Source of the DNA: Mesorhizobium sp. B2-1-1
GTDB taxonomy: Bacteria > Pseudomonadota > Alphaproteobacteria > Rhizobiales > Rhizobiaceae
Reading direction: 5' to 3'
NCBI RefSeq assembly: GCF_006442975.2
Contig: NZ_CP083954.1
Span: 5,649,501 to 5,713,500 of the forward strand
DNA: 64,000 nt
The position numbers and the translations under genes are program-made. This document shows positions 45,522-54,790 of this stretch, piece after piece. The notes under the pieces were generated by a model that saw nothing but the letters and a program-made list of their open reading frames with translations, did not search any database and had not been told where the DNA came from. How positions within the stretch are numbered: position 1 is the stretch's first letter; each line of letters opens with the position of its first letter.

Positions 45522-48448
45522 CCCAAGGATCTCTGCGCGGCGCGAATTCCGCCCCGTCCCAACGCCCGCTCGCCGACACGAACGCACCCGACGAGAACGA
45601 TGGCGTCGACACCTCGCCCGCCGTCTCCGACCGCATCGCCAAGACCACATGCTATATGTGCGCCTGCCGCTGCGGCATCGACGTGCACATCAAGGACGGC
45701 AAGGTCCGCTACATCAACGGCAACAAGGATCATCCGGTCAATCGCGGCGTGATCTGCGGTAAGGGCAGCTCCGGCATCATGCAGCATTACAGCCCTGCCC
45801 GGCTGAAAAAGCCGCTGCTGCGCACCGGCTCGCGCGGCTCGGGAGAATTCCGCGAGATCGAGTGGGAAGAAGCGCTGACGATCGCCGCGGAGCGGCTTTC
45901 GTCCATCCGCCGCAGCGACCCGAAGAAACTCGCCTTCTTTACCGGCCGCGACCAATCGCAATCCCTGACCGGCTGGTGGGCAAGCCAGTTCGGCACGCCG
46001 AACTTCGCCGCGCATGGCGGTTTCTGTTCGGTGAACATGGCCGCAGGCGGGCTTTATACGATCGGCGGCTCGTTCTGGGAGTTCGGCGAACCCGACTGGG
46101 ACAATACCCGGTATTTCATGCTTTTCGGCGTCGCCGAGGACCATGATTCCAACCCGATCAAGATCGGCCTCGGCAAGCTGAAGGCGCGCGGCGCCAAGGT
46201 GGTGTCGATCAACCCATGTCGCACTGGCTACAACGCCATCGCCGACGACTGGATCGGCATCCGGCCGGGCACCGACGGCCTGTTCGTGTTCGCCCTCATC
46301 CACGAGCTCTTGAAGGCAGGCCGCGTCGATCTCGACTATCTCCTGCGCTACACCAACGCCCATGTGCTCGTCATCCAGGATCCGGGTGCGGCCGATGACG
46401 GGCTGTTTGTCCGCGATGGCGCCGGCAACCCGCTCGCCTGGGACAGGGTGGCGAAGGTGCCTGTCCGCGCCACCGACGCCAGCGCCAAACCGGCATTGAC
46501 CGGCAGCTTCACCGTCGACGGTCGTCGCTGCGTTCCGGTGTTCCAGCTGATCGCCGATCGATACCTCAATGAGAGCTATTCGCCCGATGCGGTCGCGGAG
46601 CGCTGCGGCATTGCCGCCGATACGATCCGCAGGATCGCCGCCGAGCTCGCTCATGTCGCCTTTGAGCAGACGATCGAACTGCCGGTGGCGTGGACCGACT
46701 GGGCCGGCCGCCGCCACGAGACGATTAGGGGACGGCCCGTGTCGATGCACGCGATGCGCGGCATCTCAGCCCATTCCAACGGTTTTCATTCTTGCCGCGC
46801 CATTCACCTGCTGCAGGTGCTGCTCGGAACGGTGGACGTCCCGGGCGGCTTCCGCTTCAAACCGCCTTATCCGCGTTGCGCGCCGCCAGGACCGAAGCCT
46901 GCCGGCAAGAACGTCCGGCCGATGACGCCACTGGACGGCATGCCGCTCGGCTTCGTCTGCGGGCCTGACGACCTTCTGGTCGATGAGACAGGCGTGCCGA
47001 TCCGCATAGACAAGGCCTATTCCTGGGAGGCGCCGCTCGCTGCGCACGGCTTGATGCACACCGTCATCCGCAACGCCTGGGCCGGCGATCCATACAAGAT
47101 CGACACGCTGATGATGTACATGTCGAACATGGCCTGGAATTCCTCGATGAACACCGTCGAGACGATTCGTATGCTGACCGACCTCGACGAGGCGGGCAAT
47201 TACAAGATCCCTTTCATCATCTATTCCGACGCCTATTATTCCGAGACCGTGCCGTTCGCTGACCTCGTGCTGCCCGACACAACCTATCTCGAACGGCACG
47301 ACTGCATCAGCCTGCTCGACCGGCCGATCAGCCATGCCGACGGACCGGGCGATGCTATACGCCATCCCGTGGTCGAGCCGGACCGGGACGTGCGCCCGTT
47401 CCAATCGGTGCTGATCGAGCTCGGCGCGCGCCTCGGCCTGCCGGGTTTCGTCAGAGAAGACGGGGCGGCCAAATATGCCGACTATGCCGACTACATCGTC
47501 AATCACGAGCGCACGCCCGGTATCGGCCCGCTTGCCGGCTGGCGCGGCAAGGACGGCAATTCGACCGGCAAGGGCGAGCCAAACCCGGACCAGTTGCAGC
47601 GCTACATCGACAATGGCGGCTTCTGGCACCACGATTTCGCTGAGGACCAGCGCTACTACAAGATGGCCAACCGGTCCTATCTCGATTTCGCGGTGCAGAT
47701 GGGCTTCATCCCGAAGGCCGAACCAGTCGTCTTCCAGCTCTATTCCGAACCCTTGCAGCGCTTTCGTCTTGCCGCGCGCGGCCATGGTCGGGCCGTGCCG
47801 CCCGAGAGCGAACGCCAGCGCATCGAGACCTACATGGACCCGCTACCCTTCTGGTACGTGCCGTTCGAGGAAGCGGCCGTCGACCAGCAGAAATATCCGT
47901 TGCATGCGCTGACGCAGCGGCCGATGCACATGTACCATTCCTGGGGTTCGCAGAATGCGTGGCTGAGGCAGATCACCAGCCAAAACCGGCTGTTCGTGCA
48001 TGAGAGGACCGCCGCAGGTCTCGGCCTTGCCGACGACGACTGGGTGTGGATCGAAAGCATCAATGGCAAGGTCAAGGGACAGATCAAGCTGGTCGAGGGC
48101 GTGAACGAAAGCACGGTCTGGACCTGGAACGCCATCGGCAAAAGGCGCGGCAGCTGGGGGCTGAAGGACGATGCCGCCGAGAGCAATCGCGGCTTCCTGC
48201 TCAACCACATCATCGGCGACCAGACCACGGCAGACACCAACGGCAGGCGGTATTCGAATTCCGATCCGGTGACCGGCCAGGCGGCATGGTTCGATCTCAA
48301 GGTGCGCATCGTCAAATGCGCGGCGGAGGAAGCCGGTTTCACCGAGCCGCAATTCGAGCGTTTCCACCAGCCGCCGCAATTCCAGCCATCGCCGGACACA
48401 CTTCGCTTTGGCGCCGAATTCCGCATGAACAGGGAAGCCGCCAAATGA
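45518..48448 (+). CDS. soeA: Molybdopterin oxidoreductase catalytic subunit, SoeA-like sulfite dehydrogenase
   Basis: Enzyme of 976 aa of the complex iron-sulfur molybdoenzyme family. The N-terminal 4Fe-4S site is C45-x2-C48-x3-C52 and C80 (TCYMCACRCGIDVH, GVICGKGSSG). The cofactor domain continues with HGGFCSVNMAAGGLYTIGG, SINPCRTGYNAIADDW and the C-terminal molybdopterin-binding part. No twin-arginine signal is seen, so it acts in the cytoplasm, as SoeA does. Length and the following DmsB/DmsC-type subunits match SoeABC, which oxidises sulfite to sulfate and feeds electrons to quinone. The substrate is inferred from family and neighbours; a PhsA/PsrA-type enzyme is the alternative. Confidence 0.8.
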   Translation: MTQGSLRGANSAPSQRPLADTNAPDENDGVDTSPAVSDRIAKTTCYMCACRCGIDVHIKDGKVRYINGNKDHPVNRGVICGKGSSGIMQHYSPARLKKPLLRTGSRGSGEFREIEWEEALTIAAERLSSIRRSDPKKLAFFTGRDQSQSLTGWWASQFGTPNFAAHGGFCSVNMAAGGLYTIGGSFWEFGEPDWDNTRYFMLFGVAEDHDSNPIKIGLGKLKARGAKVVSINPCRTGYNAIADDWIGIRPGTDGLFVFALIHELLKAGRVDLDYLLRYTNAHVLVIQDPGAADDGLFVRDGAGNPLAWDRVAKVPVRATDASAKPALTGSFTVDGRRCVPVFQLIADRYLNESYSPDAVAERCGIAADTIRRIAAELAHVAFEQTIELPVAWTDWAGRRHETIRGRPVSMHAMRGISAHSNGFHSCRAIHLLQVLLGTVDVPGGFRFKPPYPRCAPPGPKPAGKNVRPMTPLDGMPLGFVCGPDDLLVDETGVPIRIDKAYSWEAPLAAHGLMHTVIRNAWAGDPYKIDTLMMYMSNMAWNSSMNTVETIRMLTDLDEAGNYKIPFIIYSDAYYSETVPFADLVLPDTTYLERHDCISLLDRPISHADGPGDAIRHPVVEPDRDVRPFQSVLIELGARLGLPGFVREDGAAKYADYADYIVNHERTPGIGPLAGWRGKDGNSTGKGEPNPDQLQRYIDNGGFWHHDFAEDQRYYKMANRSYLDFAVQMGFIPKAEPVVFQLYSEPLQRFRLAARGHGRAVPPESERQRIETYMDPLPFWYVPFEEAAVDQQKYPLHALTQRPMHMYHSWGSQNAWLRQITSQNRLFVHERTAAGLGLADDDWVWIESINGKVKGQIKLVEGVNESTVWTWNAIGKRRGSWGLKDDAAESNRGFLLNHIIGDQTTADTNGRRYSNSDPVTGQAAWFDLKVRIVKCAAEEAGFTEPQFERFHQPPQFQPSPDTLRFGAEFRMNREAAK

Positions 48449-49179
48449 CCTGCGTCCCCGCCCACACGGGCAAAAAACTAGGCCTGGTCATAGACCTCGA
48501 CACCTGCGTCGGTTGTCAGGCCTGCGTCACCGCCTGCAAGGAATGGAACACCGGCGGCCACATGGCGCCGCTGACCGACATCGACCCCTATGGCGGCCAT
48601 GTCGACGGCGTCTGGTTCAATCGCGTGCACAGCTACGAGCACACCACCGCGATGGGCGGCCGCACGGTGAACTTCCCGCGCTCGTGCCTGCATTGCGAGA
48701 CGCCGGCCTGCGTCACTGTGTGTCCGACCGGCGCCTCCTACAAACGAGCCTCGGACGGCATCGTGCTGGTCGATGAGGACAAGTGCATCGGCTGCAAGCT
48801 ATGCAGTTGGGCCTGCCCCTATGGCGCGCGCGAATTCGACACCGATGTCGGCGTGATGAAGAAATGCACGCTCTGCGTCGACCGCATCTACAATGACAAT
48901 CTGGCCGAGGAGGACCGCGTGCCGGCCTGCGTCGCGGCCTGTCCGACCAGCGCACGGCATTTCGGCGATCTCGGCGACCCCGCCTCGGCGGTGTCGCAAC
49001 TGGTTGAGGAGCGTGGCGGCGTCGACCTGATGCCGGAACTCGGCTACCGCCCGACCAACAAATACCTGCCGCCGCGCGCGCATACCGAACGCGCCGCAAA
49101 GATTTCTGCGCCAACCCTGGAGCCGGTGAGGGCCGAGGGTGGGTTCCTCGGCTGGGTCGACCGCATGCTCTCGAACTAA
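48445..49179 (+). CDS. soeB: Iron-sulfur subunit, SoeB-like
   Basis: Electron-transfer subunit of 244 aa with four 4Fe-4S clusters. The first cysteines are C21, C24, C27 and C31 (TCVGCQACVTAC), then SCLHCETPACVTVCP, KCIGCKLCSWACPYG, and KCTLCVDR with ACVAACPT. This DmsB-type layout passes electrons from the molybdopterin subunit to the membrane. ATG 48445 overlaps the soeA stop (ATGA). The C-terminal 40 residues are less conserved. Confidence 0.88.
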   Translation: MTCVPAHTGKKLGLVIDLDTCVGCQACVTACKEWNTGGHMAPLTDIDPYGGHVDGVWFNRVHSYEHTTAMGGRTVNFPRSCLHCETPACVTVCPTGASYKRASDGIVLVDEDKCIGCKLCSWACPYGAREFDTDVGVMKKCTLCVDRIYNDNLAEEDRVPACVAACPTSARHFGDLGDPASAVSQLVEERGGVDLMPELGYRPTNKYLPPRAHTERAAKISAPTLEPVRAEGGFLGWVDRMLSN

Positions 49180-49184
49180 ACCCC

Positions 49185-50120
49185 ATGCATCCAGCCTTCT
49201 CGGTCGTCTTCTTCACCACCGCCGCCGGCGCCGGCTACGGCCTGCTGGCGCTGCTCGGCGTGCTGGCGCCACTTGGCGTCATCGCACCCGATTTCTGGCT
49301 GGGCTTCATCGGCATGGGACTGGCGCTCGGGCTGATCACCGCCGGCCTGTTGTCCTCGACCGGACATCTCGGCCGCCCCGAACGCGCCTGGCGTGCGTTC
49401 TCGCAATGGCGCAGTTCCTGGCTGTCGCGCGAAGGCGTCGCCTCGGTCGCCACCTTCGTCCCGGCCGGACTGTTCGGCATTGGCTGGGTCATTCTTGGCC
49501 GCACCGATGGCTGGGTCGCCGCCGCCGGACTTCTGGCAACGATCGGCGCCGTCATCACCGTCTGCATGACCGGCATGATCTATGCCTCGCTGAAACCCAT
49601 CGCTCAGTGGCACAGCCCTTACACCTTGCCCGGCTATCTCATTTTCTCGGCTATGAGCGGCAGTGTGCTTCTGGCCGCGCTATGCCAAGGCTTTGCCGTC
49701 GGTTCCAAAATGCTTCTGGCAGCCTGCGTACTGCTGACCCTGCTCGGTTGGGCCTGGAAGCTTGCGACCTGGCGGTACAACGACCAATTGGAAATCCCCA
49801 CCAACGCCAACACCGCAACCGGGCTTGCCGGGGGGACGGTTAGATCGCTGGAATGGCCGCATACCGAGGAAAATTATTTGCTCAAGGAAATGGGTTTTCG
49901 CATCGCGCGCAAGCACAGCGCAAAGCTGCGGCGGATCACCCAGCTCCTGGGTTTCGCGCTGCCCGCCTTGCTGCTGATTACGGCCTTCGCCTTGCCGTCA
50001 CCTTTCGCGGCGCTCGCATCGGTGTTCGCCGCGGTCGCACAGTTTGTCGGCATGCTGGTCGAACGTTGGCTGTTCTTCGCCGAAGCGAAGCACACGGTCA
50101 CTCTCTACTACGGGAAATAG
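49185..50120 (+). CDS. soeC: Membrane anchor subunit, SoeC-like (DmsC/NrfD type)
   Basis: Membrane protein of 311 aa with about eight helices, the quinone-reducing anchor of the complex. Hydrophobic runs start at residues 5, 34, 80, 108, 145 and beyond; STGHLGRPERAWRAFSQWRSSWLSREG is the conserved first loop (shown in two parts: STGHLGRPERAWRAF and SQWRSSWLSREG). The gene starts 5 bp after soeB and ends 5 bp before the convergent pdeM. Its place confirms a three-subunit membrane-bound dehydrogenase. Confidence 0.86.
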   Translation: MHPAFSVVFFTTAAGAGYGLLALLGVLAPLGVIAPDFWLGFIGMGLALGLITAGLLSSTGHLGRPERAWRAFSQWRSSWLSREGVASVATFVPAGLFGIGWVILGRTDGWVAAAGLLATIGAVITVCMTGMIYASLKPIAQWHSPYTLPGYLIFSAMSGSVLLAALCQGFAVGSKMLLAACVLLTLLGWAWKLATWRYNDQLEIPTNANTATGLAGGTVRSLEWPHTEENYLLKEMGFRIARKHSAKLRRITQLLGFALPALLLITAFALPSPFAALASVFAAVAQFVGMLVERWLFFAEAKHTVTLYYGK

Positions 50121-50125
50121 CGGCT

Positions 50126-50842
50126 TCAGCCGGGTCGCAGCATCGAGCCTGAAATCGCAAAGATGCGGTCCGTGCCGAGCATATACGCCATCAGCGATTC
50201 CAGGCGGAACAGGCCGGCATAGGCGCGGTCGAGCACGTTGAGTGAGCCGGTATAGGCGCCGAAGGCGGGCATGATCATGCGGCCGCCATCGCCGGCGAAG
50301 CAGCGCCGCCGCACCGAACGGCCCTGCTGGACGATGCGGGCGCAGGGATGGAGATGGCCCGATATCTCGCCCTCGACGCGCAGCTTCGACGGCTCGTGCC
50401 GGAACAGCAACGAGCCGATGGCGAGTTCGCGCACCGTATCGCCCGGCAGGTCGGCCGGCGCCTCCGGGTCATGGTTGCCGGCCACCCAGAACCAGTCGCG
50501 GCCCGCCATCAGCGCCTCCAGCCGTTCGCGGAAACTTCGATGCATGCGCTCGGCGCCGCCGCCATCATGGAAGGAATCGCCCAGGCTGATGACGATTGCC
50601 GGCTGGTAGTCTGAGATGACGGCCTGCAATCGCAGCAAGGTCGCGCCGGTGTCATAGGGCGGGAGCAGCATGCCGCGCCTTGCCAGCGATGAGCCTTTTT
50701 CCAGATGCAGATCGGAAACGGCCAGAAGCTTGAGCTCGGGAAAGTAGAGCACGCCGCGCGGATCGCAGACCGCACGTTCGCCGGCGATGCCGACCAGATC
50801 GGCGTCGGCGAGCAACGATGCACGCGCCAGCGAAAAATTCAT
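50126..50842 (-). CDS. pdeM: Ligase-associated DNA-damage-response endonuclease PdeM
   Basis: Calcineurin-like metallophosphoesterase of 238 aa. The metal-binding motifs are visible: LLAVSDLHLEKGSS (D-x-H), VISLGDSFHDGG (G-D), WVAGNHDPEAP (GNHD) and SGHLHPCARI (GHxH-like). PdeM is usually encoded with a DEXH helicase, a Lig-type DNA ligase and an exonuclease. Here the start overlaps the helicase stop by ATGA (50839-50842), but ligase and exonuclease are not next to it. Confidence 0.9.
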   Translation of the reverse strand: MNFSLARASLLADADLVGIAGERAVCDPRGVLYFPELKLLAVSDLHLEKGSSLARRGMLLPPYDTGATLLRLQAVISDYQPAIVISLGDSFHDGGGAERMHRSFRERLEALMAGRDWFWVAGNHDPEAPADLPGDTVRELAIGSLLFRHEPSKLRVEGEISGHLHPCARIVQQGRSVRRRCFAGDGGRMIMPAFGAYTGSLNVLDRAYAGLFRLESLMAYMLGTDRIFAISGSMLRPG

Positions 50843-53373
50843 TCCTCAGCCATCTCCGGCCCCATGGCTTCCTCAACCAGCGTGGCCGCATCCATCAGCA
50901 GCGTTTCATCGGCTTCGCCGTGCACCGGCATCTTGCCGATCTCGAGCATGATCGGCACGGCGAGCGGCGATATCTGTTCGAGGTTCTTATGCATGATTCG
51001 ACCTTGAATGCGCGAGAGCATGTCCGCAAGTCTGCTGACATCGAGCAGGCCCGCCGCCGCGTCCGCGCGCGTCGCCTGGAGCAATATGTGATCCGGCTCA
51101 TGGCTGCGCAGGACGTCATAAATAAGGTCTGTCGAGACAGTCACCTGACGGCCACTCTTCTCCTTGCCGGGATGACGCTTTTCGATCAGCCCTGAAATCA
51201 GCGCGCAATTGCGAAAAGTGCGCTTGAGAAGCCAGCTGTCTGCCAGCCAGGCCTCGAGATCGTCGCCAAGCATGTCCTCATCGAAAAGCGCGCCGAGCGA
51301 GGGTTTTCCGGCTTTGAACATCGCCCCCATGTCGCCCAGCGACCAAATGGCCAAGGCATAGTCGGTGGCGACGAAGCCAAGCGGCCTGGCGCCCGTCCTG
51401 TCCAGACGGCGGGTAAGCAGCATGCCGAGCGTCTGGTGGGCCAGCCTGCCCTCGAAGGGGTAGGCGACCAGATAGTGGCGGTTGCCGCGCGGAAAGGTCT
51501 CGATCAGCAGGTCATCGCGTTTGGGCAGCACCGATTTGTCGACCTGGAAGCGCAGCCAGTCGGCCACCTGCTCGGGCAGTTTCTTCCACCGCTGCGGATC
51601 GTCCAGCATGGCGCGGACCTGTTCGGCGAGATAGGTCGAAAGCGGGAACTTGCCGCCGCCATAGTAAGGCACCTTCGCATCGCTGCCGGGCGCGTTCGAG
51701 ACGAAGCACTCATTCTCGCGAATGCCTTCGAAGCGAAGAACTTTGCCGGCGAACATGAAGGTGTCGCCATGCGTCAGCGTCTCGAGGAAAGCCTCCTCGA
51801 TCTTGCCTAAAACCCTGCCGCCGCGCGACACGGAACCCTTGCTGCCGGCCTGGACATAACGCACGTTGAGCGCCGGCACCTCGATGATAGTGCCGACGTT
51901 CAGCCTGTATTGCTGGGCCACGCGCGGATTGGATACCCGCCACAATCCCTCCTTGTTGAGGCGGATGCGGGCGTATCGCTCATAGCTCTTCAAGGCGTAG
52001 CCACCCGTGGCGACGAAATCGACGACGCGGTCGAATGTCGGCCGATCGAGGCCGGCATAGGGGGCCGCCGACCGCACCTCCTCGTAAAGATCATCCGCGC
52101 GGAACGGTGCGCCGCAGGCGCAGCCAAGGACATGTTGCGCCAGCACGTCGAGCCCGCCATCGACCAGTGGAGGCGTATCCTGCGCGCCGAGATAGTTGGC
52201 GTCCAGCGCTGCCCGGCATTCGAGCACCTCGAAGCGGTTGGCCGGGATGAGGATGGCTTTGGACGGTTCGTCCATGCGGTGGTTGGCGCGGCCGATGCGC
52301 TGTGCCAGCCGGCTCGCTCCCTTGGGTGCGCCGACATGCACGACGAGGTCGACGTCGCCCCAGTCGATGCCGAGGTCGAGCGTCGAGGTGGCGACGATGG
52401 CGCGCAGCGCATTGTCGCCCATCGCCTTCTCGACCCGCCGCCGCTGCGCGACATCGAGCGATCCGTGATGCAGCGCGATCGGCAAGGTATCTTCGTTGAC
52501 GCGCCACAATTCCTGGAACAGCAACTCCGCCTGGCTGCGCGTATTGACGAACAGCAGGGTCGTCTTGTGGCGCTTGATCTCGCGGTAGATCTCGGGCGTC
52601 GCGTAGCGGGCCGAATGTCCGGCCCAGGGCACGCGCTCTTCCGAGTCAAGGATGGATATTTCGGGCTTTGCGCCGCCGGTAACGACGATCAGTTCGGCCA
52701 TATCGCCGGGTGGATTCTGGCCGACCAGCCAGCGGCGCAATTCGTCCGGTTCGGCCACCGTGGCGGAAAGTCCGATGGTCTGAACCTCGGGCATGAACTG
52801 GCGCAGCCGCGCCAGACCAAGCGCTAGGAGATGACCGCGCTTCGAAATCACCAGCGAATGCAACTCGTCGAGCACGACATAGCGCAGGTCTTCGAAGAAA
52901 CGCCTGGCATCGGGTGCCGCGATCAGCAGCGCAAGCTGCTCGGGCGTGGTGAGCAGGATGTCGGGCGGCACCAGCTTCTGCCGCTGGCGCTTGTGCGCCG
53001 GCGTGTCGCCGGTGCGGGTCTCGATGGTGAGGGAGAGCCCGATCTCCTCCACCGGTTTGCCGAGGTTGCGCTCGATGTCGACAGCCAGCGCCTTCAGCGG
53101 CGAGATGTAGAGCGTGTGGATGCCGCGGCGGGCCTGTCCCGGTTTTCGCCTGGCCCTGACGGCCAGTTCGGTCAGCGAAGGCAGGAACCCGGCCAGCGTC
53201 TTGCCGGCGCCGGTCGGTGCAATCAGCAGCACCGACTGCCCTGCTTGAGCCCTCGCCAGCAATTCGATCTGGTGGGCGCGCGGCGACCAGCCTTTCTCGC
53301 CAAACCATCTCAGGAATGGCTCGGGCAGGACAACGGCGGCATTCTGGTCGGCAAGGCGCGGCTTCTGTGTCAC
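50839..53373 (-). CDS. Ligase-associated DEXH-box helicase (Lhr-like)
   Basis: Superfamily 2 helicase of 844 aa. Motif I is APTGAGKTLAGFLPSL (about residue 54), motif II is DELHSL (DEXH), motif III LSATVAE and motif VI QRIGRANHRMDEPS. A winged-helix and an extended Lhr-type C-terminal domain follow. It acts in repair of DNA with pdeM in the bacterial ligase-associated system. Full length and intact. Three GTTC repeats with 9-bp period lie just upstream on its strand (53400-53421), not the 11-bp spacing of the usual LexA box. Confidence 0.92.
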   Translation of the reverse strand: MTQKPRLADQNAAVVLPEPFLRWFGEKGWSPRAHQIELLARAQAGQSVLLIAPTGAGKTLAGFLPSLTELAVRARRKPGQARRGIHTLYISPLKALAVDIERNLGKPVEEIGLSLTIETRTGDTPAHKRQRQKLVPPDILLTTPEQLALLIAAPDARRFFEDLRYVVLDELHSLVISKRGHLLALGLARLRQFMPEVQTIGLSATVAEPDELRRWLVGQNPPGDMAELIVVTGGAKPEISILDSEERVPWAGHSARYATPEIYREIKRHKTTLLFVNTRSQAELLFQELWRVNEDTLPIALHHGSLDVAQRRRVEKAMGDNALRAIVATSTLDLGIDWGDVDLVVHVGAPKGASRLAQRIGRANHRMDEPSKAILIPANRFEVLECRAALDANYLGAQDTPPLVDGGLDVLAQHVLGCACGAPFRADDLYEEVRSAAPYAGLDRPTFDRVVDFVATGGYALKSYERYARIRLNKEGLWRVSNPRVAQQYRLNVGTIIEVPALNVRYVQAGSKGSVSRGGRVLGKIEEAFLETLTHGDTFMFAGKVLRFEGIRENECFVSNAPGSDAKVPYYGGGKFPLSTYLAEQVRAMLDDPQRWKKLPEQVADWLRFQVDKSVLPKRDDLLIETFPRGNRHYLVAYPFEGRLAHQTLGMLLTRRLDRTGARPLGFVATDYALAIWSLGDMGAMFKAGKPSLGALFDEDMLGDDLEAWLADSWLLKRTFRNCALISGLIEKRHPGKEKSGRQVTVSTDLIYDVLRSHEPDHILLQATRADAAAGLLDVSRLADMLSRIQGRIMHKNLEQISPLAVPIMLEIGKMPVHGEADETLLMDAATLVEEAMGPEMAEE

Positions 53374-53472
53374 GCGTCAGAGGTAGCGCGACGGCGTGCG
53401 AACGCCAAGAACAATCGGAACAAAAGGTGATCGAGCAGTTTTTCTCTCCCCCGGAAGAAGGGAGGATCGGCG

Positions 53473-54333
53473 CTATGGCCGCCGGAACTCCGTCGGCCCG
53501 CCGTAGAGATAGCCGATGCGGGCGACGGCTTCCTTCAGACCTTCGCGCGATACCAGCATGGTGTGGCCGTTGGCGTGGATCATGGTCTCGGCATCGGTCA
53601 TGATGGCGACATGGCCTTTCCAGAAAACGAGATCGCCGCGGCGCAGGCCGGAATAATCGGGGCCCGGATCGAGCGGCTCGCCGATGCTCTGCGCCTGCAT
53701 GTCGGAATCGCGCAGGACATCGGCGCCGGCCATGCGCATCGCCAGTTGCACGAGGCCGGAGCAATCGATGCCGAAGCCGGAGACACCGCCCCAGAGATAA
53801 GGGGTGCCAAGGAACGTCTCGGCCACCGAAACATAGTCGGCGGCCACATTACTGAGCGGCCGCAGGTGACCCGCTATGATTGCCTCACCGGAGGGCAGGA
53901 CGGCATAGTGGGTGCCGCGCGTTTCGGCGGACCCGGTCACCGTGACGGTGGACCCCATCGACAGCTGTCCCGCGATCGGAAGGCGCAGATCCGGGCCGGG
54001 ATAGAGGAAAGTTCGGGGCACGGAGACGATATGGGTGAGCGCATGATCCCGCCCGCCCAACATGGCGTCGGCGACATAGCCGACATAACCGTCCCGTTCG
54101 GCCTGGATCCAGGCCCAGCCCTCTCTGTCCTCGAAAACGAGCACGTCATCGCCGAACAGGGCTTGCGTGTTGACACCAGCGTCTGGACGCGGAGCCTTGC
54201 GGATATCGGCAACCGGGATCGAAATCCGCGCCGGCCGGCCGGCGACAAAGCGGTCGGCAGCGACCTCTCCTTTCAATCTCGCATCGGCAAGATCGGGCCG
54301 AAAGGCGTGGAGGCGGGCATCCCTGGCGGTCAA
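53473..54333 (-). CDS. NlpC/P60 cysteine peptidase with SH3-type domains
   Basis: Protein of 286 aa. The N-terminal part contains SH3-like segments (SIPVADIRKAPRPDAG; VFEDREGWAWIQAERDGYVG). The C-terminal catalytic domain has the Cys in FGIDCSGLVQLAMRMAG (about 200), the His in GHVAIMTDAE and a polar third residue near HANGH. NlpC/P60 enzymes cut peptide cross-links in peptidoglycan. There is no signal peptide, so it may act on cytoplasmic muropeptides. It is downstream of the aminopeptidase in the same direction with a MarR gene between them. Confidence 0.87.
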   Translation of the reverse strand: MTARDARLHAFRPDLADARLKGEVAADRFVAGRPARISIPVADIRKAPRPDAGVNTQALFGDDVLVFEDREGWAWIQAERDGYVGYVADAMLGGRDHALTHIVSVPRTFLYPGPDLRLPIAGQLSMGSTVTVTGSAETRGTHYAVLPSGEAIIAGHLRPLSNVAADYVSVAETFLGTPYLWGGVSGFGIDCSGLVQLAMRMAGADVLRDSDMQAQSIGEPLDPGPDYSGLRRGDLVFWKGHVAIMTDAETMIHANGHTMLVSREGLKEAVARIGYLYGGPTEFRRP

Positions 54334-54362
54334 ATCAGTTTATCCATTGAAGCGGCTGATCG

Positions 54363-54713
54363 TCAGATGGGCAGCTCTTGTGCCTTGGCGATGATACCAT
54401 CGCCGAAGCGCTCGACAAAGAGGGCGCCTTCGACCGTGCGCTTGATCAGCACGTTGCGCTTGTCGAGCTCGTCGCGATGGCGCGACACCAGTTTGAGCGC
54501 ACCCATTGTATCCAACGCGCGGGTGATGACCGGTTTGGTGACGTTGAGACGGGCCGCCAGCCCGCGCACCGTGTGCGGCGGCGGATCGAGATAGATGGTG
54601 AACAGGATAGCCGTCTGGCGCATGGTGAGGTCGGGCGCGTCGTCGCGCACCTGCGACAGCATCACTTGCTGCCACAATCGCAAGGCCTGGCTCGGGCGCA
54701 TCGAAATCGACAT
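54363..54713 (-). CDS. MarR-family regulator
   Basis: Winged-helix protein of 116 aa. MRQTAILFTIYLDPPPHTVR and GLAARLNVTKPVITRALDTM are the HTH, followed by the wing KLVSRHRDELDKRNVLIKRT. It is short at the N-terminus compared with most MarR members (140-150 aa), but the HTH is complete. It lies 30 bp before the NlpC/P60 gene and about 77 bp after the aminopeptidase. Its target and ligand are unknown. Confidence 0.82.
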   Translation of the reverse strand: MSISMRPSQALRLWQQVMLSQVRDDAPDLTMRQTAILFTIYLDPPPHTVRGLAARLNVTKPVITRALDTMGALKLVSRHRDELDKRNVLIKRTVEGALFVERFGDGIIAKAQELPI

Positions 54714-54790
54714 CGCACGAGAATGACGGCAAATTGTTTCGGTTCCGTTTCAGTTTCGGCAACCTGCCGGCCCTGAAAGTCGCCGCCACC

